Positions 27,355 through 37,907 of a DNA stretch of 64,000 nucleotides are shown here, piece by piece; the stretch's first letter is position 1; the number at the start of each line of letters is the position of its first letter. A model generated the notes under the pieces. It saw only the letters and a list, made by a program, of their open reading frames with translations. It searched no databases and was not told where the DNA came from. The translations under genes were made by a program, and so were the position numbers. This DNA is from Amaricoccus macauensis (lineage in GTDB: Bacteria; Pseudomonadota; Alphaproteobacteria; Rhodobacterales; Rhodobacteraceae). The stretch covers positions 337,966 through 401,965 of the forward strand of contig NZ_JACHFM010000004.1 of NCBI RefSeq assembly GCF_014201905.1, written 5' to 3'.

Positions 27355-27718
27355 TCTGCCCGTCCTTTTCTATCTCCGGGGGAAGTCATGACGCCTCCCT
27401 CCGGTTGTCTGCCACTGGCCCTGCGGCCATCTGCCCTGGCGCGACCATGCGCCGCCGGCACGTTGGCCGACTCACCCGTGAAAGGTCGAGAGGAATCGCA
27501 AGTAAAAAGGTTAATGGCCTGAAACCGTGGCACACCGGTCGAACGGAGCGTTTCTGCCGCCCGCCCGGCGCGGCCTGCCGTCACCGGAATTCGCTCCAAA
27601 AAACTGTGGCAATCTTGCAACCGTAGCGGGTCCTTCCTAGTTTCTACCCCGTGGTCCTCCGCGATAGCGCCGCAACGGCGGGCATCAGGCTGAGGACGCC
27701 GGAATGGGGAGACAACCA
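27355..27718. other. Divergent intergenic region RTX gene / clpB
   Basis: A 364-bp stretch that is visibly more AT-containing in 27490-27660 than its flanks. It contains the probable heat-shock promoter of clpB at 27614-27642. No coding potential was accepted: the 222-bp frame at 27405-27626 has no recognisable features. Confidence 0.6.
27614..27642 (+). promoter_or_regulatory. Putative heat-shock (RpoH-type) promoter of clpB
   Basis: CTTG at 27614, an 18-base spacer and CCTAGTT at 27636-27642 match the alphaproteobacterial RpoH pattern (CTTG-N17/18-CYTATnT) except for one base in the -10 element. The clpB start is about 77 bases downstream. clpB is normally an RpoH target. Confidence 0.5.
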
Positions 27719-30319
<2,601 letters not shown>

Positions 30320-30347
30320 GCCACCGTCCAGCGGACGACAGAGCGCG

Positions 30348-30382
30348 ATGGCCTGCCGGGGTGCCCCCGGCAGGCCATTTTC
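30348..30382 (+). terminator. Rho-independent terminator after clpB
   Basis: A perfect 14-bp stem (30348-30361 with 30365-30378) with a three-base loop is followed by TTTTCGTT, 28 bases after the clpB stop. Confidence 0.92.
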
Positions 30383-30439
30383 GTTGCTCTCTTGCCGCAC
30401 TCGCGTAACCTTCCGCCGGTCAGGGGAGGAGGGCGACGG

Positions 30440-30814
30440 ATGACGGAGAGCGAGGAACAAGGGATCGCCGCCTCCTGCCACTGTGGCGCGGTCACGCTGC
30501 GCCTCGCGGCGGCGCCAGCGACGGTGACACGCTGCAATTGCAGCCTCTGCCGGCGGTACGGCGTGCTCTGGGCGTACTATCCGATCGCGGACGTGGCCTT
30601 GAGTCCCGACCCCCTGCCCACCGTGACCTATGCGTGGAATGGCCGGAACGTCGACTTCCACCATTGCGCCACCTGCGGCTGCGTCACGCACTGGTATCCG
30701 CGCAAGGCGTCGCGCGACCGGATGGGCATCAACGCGCGCCTGCTCGACGCCGACGTGCTTGCAGCGGCGGCGATGCAGTACAAGGATGCGGCGGGAACCG
30801 GCCAGTTTCCCTGA
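30440..30814 (+). CDS. GFA-family (glutathione-dependent formaldehyde-activating enzyme-like) zinc protein
   Basis: A 124-residue protein of the GFA/CENP-V family. The zinc-binding cysteines are all present: C13-x-C15, C32-x-C34-x2-C37 and C76-x2-C79-x-C81. The order SCHCGAVTLRL, CNCSLCRRYG and CATCGCVTHWYP is typical. True Gfa enzymes act on formaldehyde and glutathione, but most family members are uncharacterised, and no formaldehyde-oxidation genes are adjacent. ATG 30440 is preceded by GGGGAGGA with good spacing; the longer frame upstream has no ribosome site. mutS follows 75 bases later in the same direction. Confidence 0.85.
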   Translation: MTESEEQGIAASCHCGAVTLRLAAAPATVTRCNCSLCRRYGVLWAYYPIADVALSPDPLPTVTYAWNGRNVDFHHCATCGCVTHWYPRKASRDRMGINARLLDADVLAAAAMQYKDAAGTGQFP

Positions 30815-30889
30815 GCCGGGCAAGGATCGCGCCTTGGCAGCGCCCGGGCCGGGCGGCTAAACCATGGCCTCCCGAGAAGGAGCGACGCC

Positions 30890-33541
30890 TTGGACGGCAC
30901 CCCCGGCATCTCGCCGATGATGGCGCAGTACCTCGAACAGAAGGCGCAGAACCCCGATGCGCTGCTGTTCTACCGGATGGGTGACTTCTACGAGATGTTC
31001 TTCGCCGACGCCGAGGCCGCGTCGGCGGCACTCGACATCGCGCTCACCAAGCGCGGCCAGCACCTCGGGCAGGACATCCCCATGTGCGGCGTGCCGGTGC
31101 ACGCTGCAGAAGGCTACCTGCTGCAGCTTATCCGCAAGGGCTTCCGGGTCGCGGTCTGCGAGCAGATGGAAGACCCGGCCGAGGCGCGCAAGCGCGGATC
31201 GAAGTCGGTGGTCCGCCGCGAGGTGGTTCGCCTCGTCACCCCCGGCACGCTGACCGAGGAGGGGCTGCTCGAAGCCCGGCGCCACAACTACCTCGCCGCC
31301 TATGCCGAGGTGCGCGGCGACGGCGCCTTCGCGTGGGTCGACGTCTCGACCGGCGATCTGACGGTCGCGCCCTGCCCGCGGGTGACGCTCGGCCCGATGC
31401 TCGCCCGCCTCGCGCCCCGGGAGGTGCTGGTGTCCGAGGCGCAGGAGAACGAGCTTCGCGACCTGATCTCCGAGGCCGGCGCCGTCGCGACGCCGATGGC
31501 CCGCGCGAGCTTTGACTCCACCGCCGGCGAAGCGCGCGTCAAGGCGACGTTCAAGGTGGGCTCGCTCGACGGCTTCGGCGCCTTCGATCGTGCGGACCTC
31601 GCAGCACTCGGCGCGATCGTCGACTATCTGGAGCTCACCCAGCGCGGCCGGCTGCCGCTGCTGCGCCCGCCGGTGCGCGAGAGCGCGGGCGGCCTCGTGC
31701 AGATCGACGCGGCGACGCGCCGCAACCTGGAACTCGTCCGCAGCATGGCCGGCGCCCGCGACGGCTCGCTCCTCGCGACGATCGACCGCACGGTGACGGG
31801 CGGCGGCGCGCGCCTCCTCGAAACCCGGCTGACCGGCCCGTCGACCGACGTTGGCCTCATCCGCGCGCGGCAGGCGGCGGTGGCGCACTTCGTCGAGGAG
31901 CGCGCCGACGCCCGTGACGCGCGCGAGGCTCTGCGCCGCGTCCCCGACCTCGAACGCGCCCTCTCCCGCCTCGCCCTCGACCGGGGCGGCCCCCGCGACC
32001 TTGCGGCGGTGCGCGACGGGCTGGCACAGGCCGAGCGACTGCACGCGGCGCTGCCCGACGGCCTGCCGCCGGTCCTCGCCGAGGCGCGCGCGGCGCTTGC
32101 GGGCCACGAACCCCTCGCCGACCTCCTCGACGCCGCCCTCGTGGCCGAACCGCCGCAGCTTGCGCGCGATGGTGGCTATGTCGCCGGGGGCTACGACGAC
32201 GAGCTCGACGAGACCCGCCGGCTGCGCGACGAAGGCCGCGGCGTGGTGGGCGAGTTGCAGGCGGAATACGTCGAGCGGAGCGGCATCGGGGCGCTCAAGA
32301 TCAAGCACAACAACGTCCTCGGCTATTTCGTCGAGACGCCGGCCGCCCACGCGGAAAAGATGCTGAAGCCGCCGCTGTCCGAGCTTTTCGTGCATCGCCA
32401 GACCATGGCCGGGGCGATCCGCTTCACCACGCTGGCGCTTGCCGAGATCGAGACGAAGATCCTGAACGCCGGCGGCCACGCCCTCGACATCGAGAAGCGG
32501 ATCTTCGAGAGCCTGCGCCAGGCGATCCTCACTGAGGCCGGCCGGATCGGCGCGACGGCAAAGGCGCTCGCCGAGATCGACCTTGCGGCGGCGCTCGCCG
32601 ATCTCGCCACCGCCGCCGACTGGGCGCGGCCCGAGGTGCGCGACGACCGCGCCTTCCGCATCGTCGGCGGGCGGCACCCGGTCGTCGAGGCGGCACTCCG
32701 GCGCGCAGGCCAGAGCTTCGTCGCGAACGACTGCGCCCTCGGGGCCGACGGCGCGGGCGCGCGGCCGGTGTGGCTGCTGACCGGGCCGAACATGGCCGGC
32801 AAGTCGACGTTCCTGCGGCAGAACGCGCTCATCGCGCTCCTCGCCCAGATCGGCGCCTTCGTCCCGGCGGCGGAGGCGGAGGTCGGCGTCGTGGATCAGA
32901 TCTTCAGCCGGGTCGGCGCGGCGGACGACCTCGCGCGCGGGCGCTCGACCTTCATGGTCGAGATGGTGGAAACCGCGGCGATCCTCAATCAGGCTGGCCC
33001 GCGCGCCCTGGTCATCCTCGACGAGATCGGCCGCGGCACGGCGACCTATGACGGGCTCTCGATCGCCTGGGCGGTGCTCGAACACCTGCACGACGTGAAC
33101 CGCTGCCGGGCGCTCTTCGCCACCCACTACCACGAGCTGACGGCGCTCGCGGCGAAGCTGCCGGGGCTCAGGAACGCCACCGTGGCGGTGCGAGAGTGGC
33201 AGGGCGATGTCATCTTCCTGCACGAGGTGATCGACGGCGCCGCCGATCGCTCCTATGGCGTGCAGGTGGCGAAGCTCGCCGGCCTGCCGGGCGCAGTCGT
33301 CGAGCGCGCCCGCGTCGTGCTCGAAGCGCTGGAGAAGGGCGAGCGCGAGCAGGGCGGCAAGGCCAGGGCGCTGATCGACGACCTGCCGCTGTTCGCCGCC
33401 GCAGCCCGCCCCGCCCCGGTGGCCACGCCGGAGGCGTCGGTCATCGAGACCCGGCTGCGCGACATCCGGCCCGACGAGCTGACACCGCGCGCGGCACTCG
33501 ACCTCGTCTACGAACTCGCGGGACTGCTTCCGGACGCCTGA
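30890..33541 (+). CDS. mutS: DNA mismatch repair protein MutS
   Basis: Mismatch-recognition ATPase. The 883-residue protein starts at a TTG (30890) with AAGGAG seven bases upstream; an ATG at 30864 is out of frame, so the TTG is needed. The mismatch-binding GDFYEMFF motif lies at 31-38. The connector, lever and clamp domains follow, then the ATPase with Walker A GPNMAGKST at 632-640 and LDEIGRGTATYDG as Walker B. The C-terminal end reaches the dimerisation region (TPRAALDLVYELAGLLPDA). The 3' end overlaps the convergent acetyltransferase gene by 34 bases. mutL is not in the window. Confidence 0.96.
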   Translation: MDGTPGISPMMAQYLEQKAQNPDALLFYRMGDFYEMFFADAEAASAALDIALTKRGQHLGQDIPMCGVPVHAAEGYLLQLIRKGFRVAVCEQMEDPAEARKRGSKSVVRREVVRLVTPGTLTEEGLLEARRHNYLAAYAEVRGDGAFAWVDVSTGDLTVAPCPRVTLGPMLARLAPREVLVSEAQENELRDLISEAGAVATPMARASFDSTAGEARVKATFKVGSLDGFGAFDRADLAALGAIVDYLELTQRGRLPLLRPPVRESAGGLVQIDAATRRNLELVRSMAGARDGSLLATIDRTVTGGGARLLETRLTGPSTDVGLIRARQAAVAHFVEERADARDAREALRRVPDLERALSRLALDRGGPRDLAAVRDGLAQAERLHAALPDGLPPVLAEARAALAGHEPLADLLDAALVAEPPQLARDGGYVAGGYDDELDETRRLRDEGRGVVGELQAEYVERSGIGALKIKHNNVLGYFVETPAAHAEKMLKPPLSELFVHRQTMAGAIRFTTLALAEIETKILNAGGHALDIEKRIFESLRQAILTEAGRIGATAKALAEIDLAAALADLATAADWARPEVRDDRAFRIVGGRHPVVEAALRRAGQSFVANDCALGADGAGARPVWLLTGPNMAGKSTFLRQNALIALLAQIGAFVPAAEAEVGVVDQIFSRVGAADDLARGRSTFMVEMVETAAILNQAGPRALVILDEIGRGTATYDGLSIAWAVLEHLHDVNRCRALFATHYHELTALAAKLPGLRNATVAVREWQGDVIFLHEVIDGAADRSYGVQVAKLAGLPGAVVERARVVLEALEKGEREQGGKARALIDDLPLFAAAARPAPVATPEASVIETRLRDIRPDELTPRAALDLVYELAGLLPDA

Positions 33542-34050
33542 TCGTCCGCTTCATCGGTCCAGCGCCGCACCATGCCGCTCACGCCGTCAAACGCGCCGGG
33601 CACCAGCGCCCGGGCGAGAAGCCGGTCGGGGTTGGTCGGCGGCGGGTAGTCAAGTTTGAGCGCCGCCGCGCGGGTGAAGCCGAACCGGCGATAATAGGGT
33701 TCGTCGCCCACGAGGATGATGCGATGCCACCCGAGCTTGTTCGCCCGGTCGAGGCTCTCGGTGATCAGGAGCGCGCCCAGACCCTCGCCCTGCCGGGTCG
33801 GGTGGACCGCGACCGGCCCGAGCAGCAGCGCCGCGTGGCCCGCCTCGCCCACCCTGACCGGCCAGTAGCGGATGGCGCCCGCCACCGCGTCGTAGTCGTC
33901 ACGCACCACGAGAGACAGCTCGGCGATCGGCGGTACGCCGTCGCGCAACCGGTACGAGCTGAGCGCCGTCCGGCCCGGCGCGAACGCGAGATCGAGCAGC
34001 GCTTCCACCTCGTCCCAGTCGCGGGGAGACTCACAAAGGATACGGAACAT
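33508..34050 (-). CDS. GNAT N-acetyltransferase, YhbS-like
   Basis: A 180-residue acetyltransferase with the GNAT acetyl-CoA motif (LGPVAVHPTRQGEGLGALLITESLDRA, about 78-104), followed by ILVGDEPYYRRFGFTRAAAL (about 112-131), a pattern of YhbS-type proteins. The substrate is unknown. The C-terminal tail (RRWTDEADDQASGSSPASS) is encoded opposite the last codons of mutS, with a 34-base tail-to-tail overlap and no terminator between them. Upstream lies the long structured intergenic repeat region at 34.3-34.5 kb. Confidence 0.85.
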   Translation of the reverse strand: MFRILCESPRDWDEVEALLDLAFAPGRTALSSYRLRDGVPPIAELSLVVRDDYDAVAGAIRYWPVRVGEAGHAALLLGPVAVHPTRQGEGLGALLITESLDRANKLGWHRIILVGDEPYYRRFGFTRAAALKLDYPPPTNPDRLLARALVPGAFDGVSGMVRRWTDEADDQASGSSPASS

Positions 34051-34545
34051 CGTGCCAGCAAGAACCGCCAGACCACGCAGGCGTCACCGTCTCAGGCGGC
34101 CGCCGGCCCTGCAACTGCTTACGCTCACTCATCCGACTCGACCCAAGCCTCCTGTATCGCAGTCGCGGTATCACGGGGGCGCCTGCAATAAAAAGCCCGA
34201 ATTCCGTCGCAAGTGGCGCTCTGCCACCGATCAACCTTGGGTAGATCTTTCCGTATTCGCTTAAACCTTTGGTAACGAATCTCCGCGAAAAAGAGGGTGT
34301 CCAAACGGACGGGCTGCTTGCGAAACTCAGACCCTCCAGTCTGGATAGAGCGCTCCTTCCCCCCGTCCCCCCCGGGGGAAGGAGCGCAACCAACCAAGAG
34401 ATCCGGACGAAAGTCCGGTGCGGCGCTCCTCTCCCTCCCCCCCTGGGGCGAGGCGCGCCTTCTGAAGGCCAGACCCACCCGTCTGGATCCCGCGCCCCCC
34501 TCTCCTCGTCCCCCCCCCCGAAGGAGACGGGGGCGCCCTTTCCCC
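34051..34545. other. 495-bp structured intergenic region
   Basis: No gene is visible. The left part (34180-34320) is less GC-rich and may hold the promoter of the leftward acetyltransferase. The right part (34328-34536) is a dense series of hairpins and poly-C/poly-G runs described separately as a repeat. Confidence 0.7.
34328..34536. repeat. Two imperfect copies of a hairpin-rich intergenic repeat
   Basis: Two units of about 60-67 bases (34328-34387 and 34470-34536) share the order CAGACCC-N-GTCTGGAT, three bases, GCGC, a C-rich run, CGTCCCCCCC and GAAGGAG. The first forms a small hairpin (CAGAC/GTCTG) and then a perfect 14-bp stem (34350-34363 with 34374-34387). The second has a CCAGAC/GTCTGG hairpin and a weaker C/G-rich second stem. 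Between them sits a further hairpin, CCGGAC-GAAA-GTCCGG (34403-34418). This resembles a dispersed intergenic repeat family, but only this locus is available. Confidence 0.6.
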
Positions 34546-35967
34546 TCAGGCGAGCACCGCCCCCGGATTGAGAATGCCGAGCGGGTCGAACGCCTGCTTC
34601 AGCCGCCGCATCGCCTCGAGCTTGCCGGGATCGGCGTAGCGTTCGAGATCGGCCACCTTGAGCCGGCCGACGCCATGCTCGGCGGCAACCGATCCGCCGA
34701 ACTCGTGGACGAGATCATGCACCGCGCGGCTCACAGATGCGCGAATCGGCTCGTAGCGGTCCCGTGACTCGCCGCGCGCCGGGAAGGCGTTGTAGTGCAG
34801 GTTGCCATCCCCCAGATGGCCGAAGCAGTTGATCCGCACACCGGGGTCGAGCGCACCGAGCATTGGCCCCGCCGTCGCAATGAACTCCGGCAGACGCGAC
34901 GGAGGAATGGAGATGTCGTGGCTCGAAATCGCGCCGATCGCGCGGTTCGCCTCCGGGATCATCTCGCGCACCCGCCAGAACGCCGCCCGCTGGGCATCGG
35001 CCTGAGCGATCAGCACGTCGCCCACGAGCCCGGCCTCTATCGCGTCCGCCAGCGCGGCCTCCAGCCGGTCCCCGACATTGCCGCCCGGACCGTCGTCAAC
35101 CTCGACGAGCACGCGCCAGTCGCCCGGCATCGCCGGCGGCTGCGTCACCTGCGGCAGGGTCTCGGCCAGAAACTCGAGCCCCTGGGTCGAGATGAGCTCG
35201 AAGGCCGAAACCGTGCCGCCGAGCGCGCCGCGCAGCCGGCCGAGCAGCGCCAGCGCATCGGCGGGCGACGCCACCGAAGCCCACGCCGTCGCCGTCTCGG
35301 CCAGCCGCGGATAGAGCCGGAGGCTCGCCGCGGTGATGAGGCCGAGCGTCCCTTCCGAGCCGATCACCACATGCCGGAAGTTGTAGCCCATGTTGTCCTT
35401 CACCACCCGGCTCAGGCCCCGCACGATGGTGCCGTCCGCGAGCACCGCCTCGACGCCGAGGCAGAGATCGCGGGCATTGCCATAGCGGATGACATGGACG
35501 CCGCCGGCGTTGGTGGCGAGCAGCCCGCCGATCCGCGCCGAGCCCTCGGAGGCGAGGGTGAGCGGAAATATCCGCGCCACCTCGCCGGCCGCCGCATGTA
35601 CGTCGGCGAGGATGCAGCCGGCTTCCGCGGTCAGGATACCGTCGATGACGTTGACGTCACGGATGCGGTTCATCCGCTCGAACGACAGGAGCACCGGCAT
35701 CGGCCCGTTCGACAGGATCTGCCCGCCGACCAGTCCGGTGCCGCCGGAATAGGGGACGATCCCGACGCGCGCCCCGGCGCAGAGCCGCACCGCCGCCGCC
35801 ACCGCCTCGGTCGTGTCGGGCCGCACCACCGCCGCCGCCTGCCCGTGATAGCGGCCACGCGGCTCTTCGAGATAACGCGGCTCGGCCGGACGCACGGCGT
35901 CCGGGCCAAGCGCCTCGGCGAGGCGCGCGACGAAACCTTCGTCCGCGGCGTTCAGATGATGTGTCAC
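34546..35967 (-). CDS. FAD-linked oxidase, GlcD / D-2-hydroxyglutarate dehydrogenase type
   Basis: Flavin dehydrogenase of 473 residues oxidising a D-2-hydroxy acid. The N-terminal PCMH/VAO FAD-binding domain shows VPYSGGTGLVGGQ (about 71-83), LTLASEGSARIGGLLATNAGG (about 136-156) and VVIGSEGTLGLIT (about 199-211). The C-terminal FAD-oxidase domain includes INCFGHLGDGNLHYN (about 380-394), with the His residues that bind metal and substrate, and ends AAEHGVGRLK...LDPLGILNPGAVL-like. The family covers glycolate, D-lactate and D-2-hydroxyglutarate; the sequence alone does not settle which. The start overlaps the stop of the RimJ-like gene by four bases, forming a leftward operon with the M16 peptidase and thrC. 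Confidence 0.88.
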   Translation of the reverse strand: MTHHLNAADEGFVARLAEALGPDAVRPAEPRYLEEPRGRYHGQAAAVVRPDTTEAVAAAVRLCAGARVGIVPYSGGTGLVGGQILSNGPMPVLLSFERMNRIRDVNVIDGILTAEAGCILADVHAAAGEVARIFPLTLASEGSARIGGLLATNAGGVHVIRYGNARDLCLGVEAVLADGTIVRGLSRVVKDNMGYNFRHVVIGSEGTLGLITAASLRLYPRLAETATAWASVASPADALALLGRLRGALGGTVSAFELISTQGLEFLAETLPQVTQPPAMPGDWRVLVEVDDGPGGNVGDRLEAALADAIEAGLVGDVLIAQADAQRAAFWRVREMIPEANRAIGAISSHDISIPPSRLPEFIATAGPMLGALDPGVRINCFGHLGDGNLHYNAFPARGESRDRYEPIRASVSRAVHDLVHEFGGSVAAEHGVGRLKVADLERYADPGKLEAMRRLKQAFDPLGILNPGAVLA

Positions 35968-36632
35968 GGGGACTCCGCCTCCCTCGCCGCCCTTGCCTCG
36001 ACCTCCCGGTCGGCACTCTCCCGGTCGGCACTCTCCCGGTCGGCACTCTCCCGGTCGGCACTCTCCCGGTCGGCACGGATGCGGGCATAGAGCACGTGGT
36101 CGCGCCAGCGGCCGTTGATCTGCAGGTAGGCGAGCGCCCTGCCCTCGTAGGAAAAGTCCGATCCCTCGAGCAAGGCCCGCGACGCCGTGTTTTCCGGCAG
36201 GCAGGCCGCCTCGATCCGGCTGAGATCGAGGTCGACGAAGGCGTGGGTGACGACCGCGCCGAGCGCCTCGCGCATGTAGCCCTGGCGGGCGTACCTCGGG
36301 CCGACCCAGTAGCCGACCTGTGCCGATTGCGACGGACCGCGGCGGATGTTGTCGAGGGTGATCGCGCCGATCAGCGACCGGTCGTCATTCCGGATCAGGA
36401 ACAGCGCGAGCGCCTTGCCCTCCTCCCGCGCGCGCCAGGCCCAGTAGACCCGGTTGCGAAACGACCTCCGGCTGAAGTGATCAATCGACCATGTGGGCTC
36501 CCACGGCCGCAGGAACGCCTCGCCGTTCCGACGCAGCAGCGACCACGCGGCGTGGTCGCCGATCTCCGGCAGGCGGAGGCTCAGGCGTTCGGTCTCGATG
36601 GCCGGCGGCGTGCTGCGGCGGAAGCTCAGCAC
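35964..36632 (-). CDS. RimJ/RimL-type GNAT acetyltransferase with pentapeptide-repeat tail
   Basis: A 222-residue acetyltransferase of the RimJ class: IETERLSLRLPEIGDHAAW at the start, then VGYWVGPRYARQGYMREALGAVV (about 105-127) for acetyl-CoA binding, and IEAACLPENTASRALLEGSDF, typical of ribosomal-protein N-terminal acetyltransferases. The catalytic domain ends near residue 185. It is followed by four exact copies of RESAD and a partial fifth, encoded by a 15-bp tandem repeat at 36003-36076, then a charged end. The stop overlaps the FAD-oxidase start. Its neighbours are the M16 peptidase (12 bases upstream) and thrC. Confidence 0.88.
   Translation of the reverse strand: MLSFRRSTPPAIETERLSLRLPEIGDHAAWSLLRRNGEAFLRPWEPTWSIDHFSRRSFRNRVYWAWRAREEGKALALFLIRNDDRSLIGAITLDNIRRGPSQSAQVGYWVGPRYARQGYMREALGAVVTHAFVDLDLSRIEAACLPENTASRALLEGSDFSYEGRALAYLQINGRWRDHVLYARIRADRESADRESADRESADRESADREVEARAAREAESP
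36003..36076 (-). repeat. In-frame 15-bp minisatellite, about 4.9 copies
   Basis: The unit CTCCCGGTCGGCACT (plus strand) is repeated four times without a single mismatch, with a 14-base fifth copy. Because the unit is 15 bp, copy-number change would alter the RESAD repeat count in the acetyltransferase tail without shifting the frame. Identical copies point to recent expansion by slippage or unequal recombination. Confidence 0.95.
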
Positions 36633-36644
36633 TCGGGTAACTCC

Positions 36645-37907
36645 TCAGGCGACAAGACGACGGCTGAGCGCCTCACGATCGGGCGCATCGCCGAGTTGGC
36701 CAAGCAGGACGAGAGCGGGATCGGCGCGCCCGACCATCCGCTCGGCCAGCGCGCGGACACCCTCGCGGGTCACCGCGTCGATCCTGGCGAGCGTCTCCTC
36801 GATGGTCGGAACCTTTCCCCAGATCGCCAGCATCCGCGCCGTGCGCTCGGCACGCGCCGACGGGCTTTCGAGCCCCATGAGCGAAGCCGCGCGGATCTGC
36901 GCCCGGGCACGATCGACCTCCGCGACCGACAACCCTTCCGCCGACCGTCGCAGCTCGTCGGCGGTGAGGGTCAGCAACTCGCCGATCTGGTCCTCGCCGG
37001 TGCCCGCGTAGAGCGTCAGGAAGCCGGTGTCGTCGTAGGCGCCGGTCTGGGCAAAGATCGTGTAGCAGAGCCCGCGCCGCTCACGCAGCTCCTGGAACAA
37101 CCGCGACGACATGCCCCCGCCCATGGCCGTGGTGTAGACCTGCGCCACATAGGCGTCCGGGTCGCGAGCGCCGGGCGTCTCGAAACCCATGGCGAGATGC
37201 ACCTGTTCGAGGTCGCGCGTCTCGCGCCGCTCATGGCCCCGGAACTGCGCCGGCGCGACCGGCAACCTCGGCCGGGGCGCAAGGCCGCCGAAGAGCCGGG
37301 TCGCAGCCGCCACCACCTCCTCCGGGTTCACCGCTCCGGCAGCGGAGACGATGATCCGGTCAGGGCCGTAGTGCTCGGTCACAAAGCCCGAAAGCTCGCC
37401 GCGACCAAAGCCCTCCACCCGCTCCGCCGGCCCGAGGATCGTCCGGCCGAACGGCTGCTCGGGATAGGAGACTTCCTGCAACCAGTCGAAGATGATGTCG
37501 TCCGGCGTGTCGAGCGCCTGACCGATCTCCTGCAGGATCACGCCGCGCTCCACCTCGATCTCGGGCGCGTCGAACAGCGGATTCAGCACGATGTCGCCAA
37601 GCACGTCGAGCCCGCGGCCCACGTCGGCCGCGAGGACGCGCGCGTAGTAGGCCGTCATCTCCTTGCCGGTGTAGGCGTTGATATAACCGCCCACGTCCTC
37701 GATCTCCTCGGCGATCGCCCGGGCGCTGCGCGTCGGCGTGCCCTTGAACGCCATGTGTTCGAGGAAGTGCGCGATGCCGTTCTGCTCGGGCCGCTCATGG
37801 CGTCCGCCGGCGGTGATGAAGACGCCGACCGAGGCGGAATGCAGCCCCGGCATCGGCTCGACGGCGACGCGCACGCCGTTCGGCAGGGTCACGACCTCGA
37901 CGGTCAT
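36645..37907 (-). CDS. M16-family zinc peptidase (mitochondrial processing peptidase-like)
   Basis: A 420-residue metallopeptidase of the pitrilysin/PqqL/processing-peptidase family. The inverted zinc motif H47-FLE50-H51 is intact (GIAHFLEHMAFKGT), and a downstream helix (DAPEIEVERGVILQEI, about 112-127) supplies the third zinc-ligand Glu. The C-terminal homologous domain contains MGGGMSSRLFQELRERRGLCYTI (about 256-278). In Rhodobacterales this gene is commonly next to thrC, as here: its start overlaps the thrC stop by four bases. Substrate unknown; turnover of signal or small peptides is an inference from the family. Confidence 0.93.
   Translation of the reverse strand: MTVEVVTLPNGVRVAVEPMPGLHSASVGVFITAGGRHERPEQNGIAHFLEHMAFKGTPTRSARAIAEEIEDVGGYINAYTGKEMTAYYARVLAADVGRGLDVLGDIVLNPLFDAPEIEVERGVILQEIGQALDTPDDIIFDWLQEVSYPEQPFGRTILGPAERVEGFGRGELSGFVTEHYGPDRIIVSAAGAVNPEEVVAAATRLFGGLAPRPRLPVAPAQFRGHERRETRDLEQVHLAMGFETPGARDPDAYVAQVYTTAMGGGMSSRLFQELRERRGLCYTIFAQTGAYDDTGFLTLYAGTGEDQIGELLTLTADELRRSAEGLSVAEVDRARAQIRAASLMGLESPSARAERTARMLAIWGKVPTIEETLARIDAVTREGVRALAERMVGRADPALVLLGQLGDAPDREALSRRLVA

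Noticed and set aside
27405..27626. A 73-codon frame upstream of clpB
   Set aside because: No ribosome site or domain, and it overlaps the probable heat-shock promoter.
30857..33223. A 788-codon minus-strand frame across mutS
   Set aside because: Mirror frame of mutS; no domain motifs and no ribosome site.
36003..36076. CRISPR-like direct repeats
   Set aside because: The units are contiguous 15-bp copies inside a coding sequence with no spacers.
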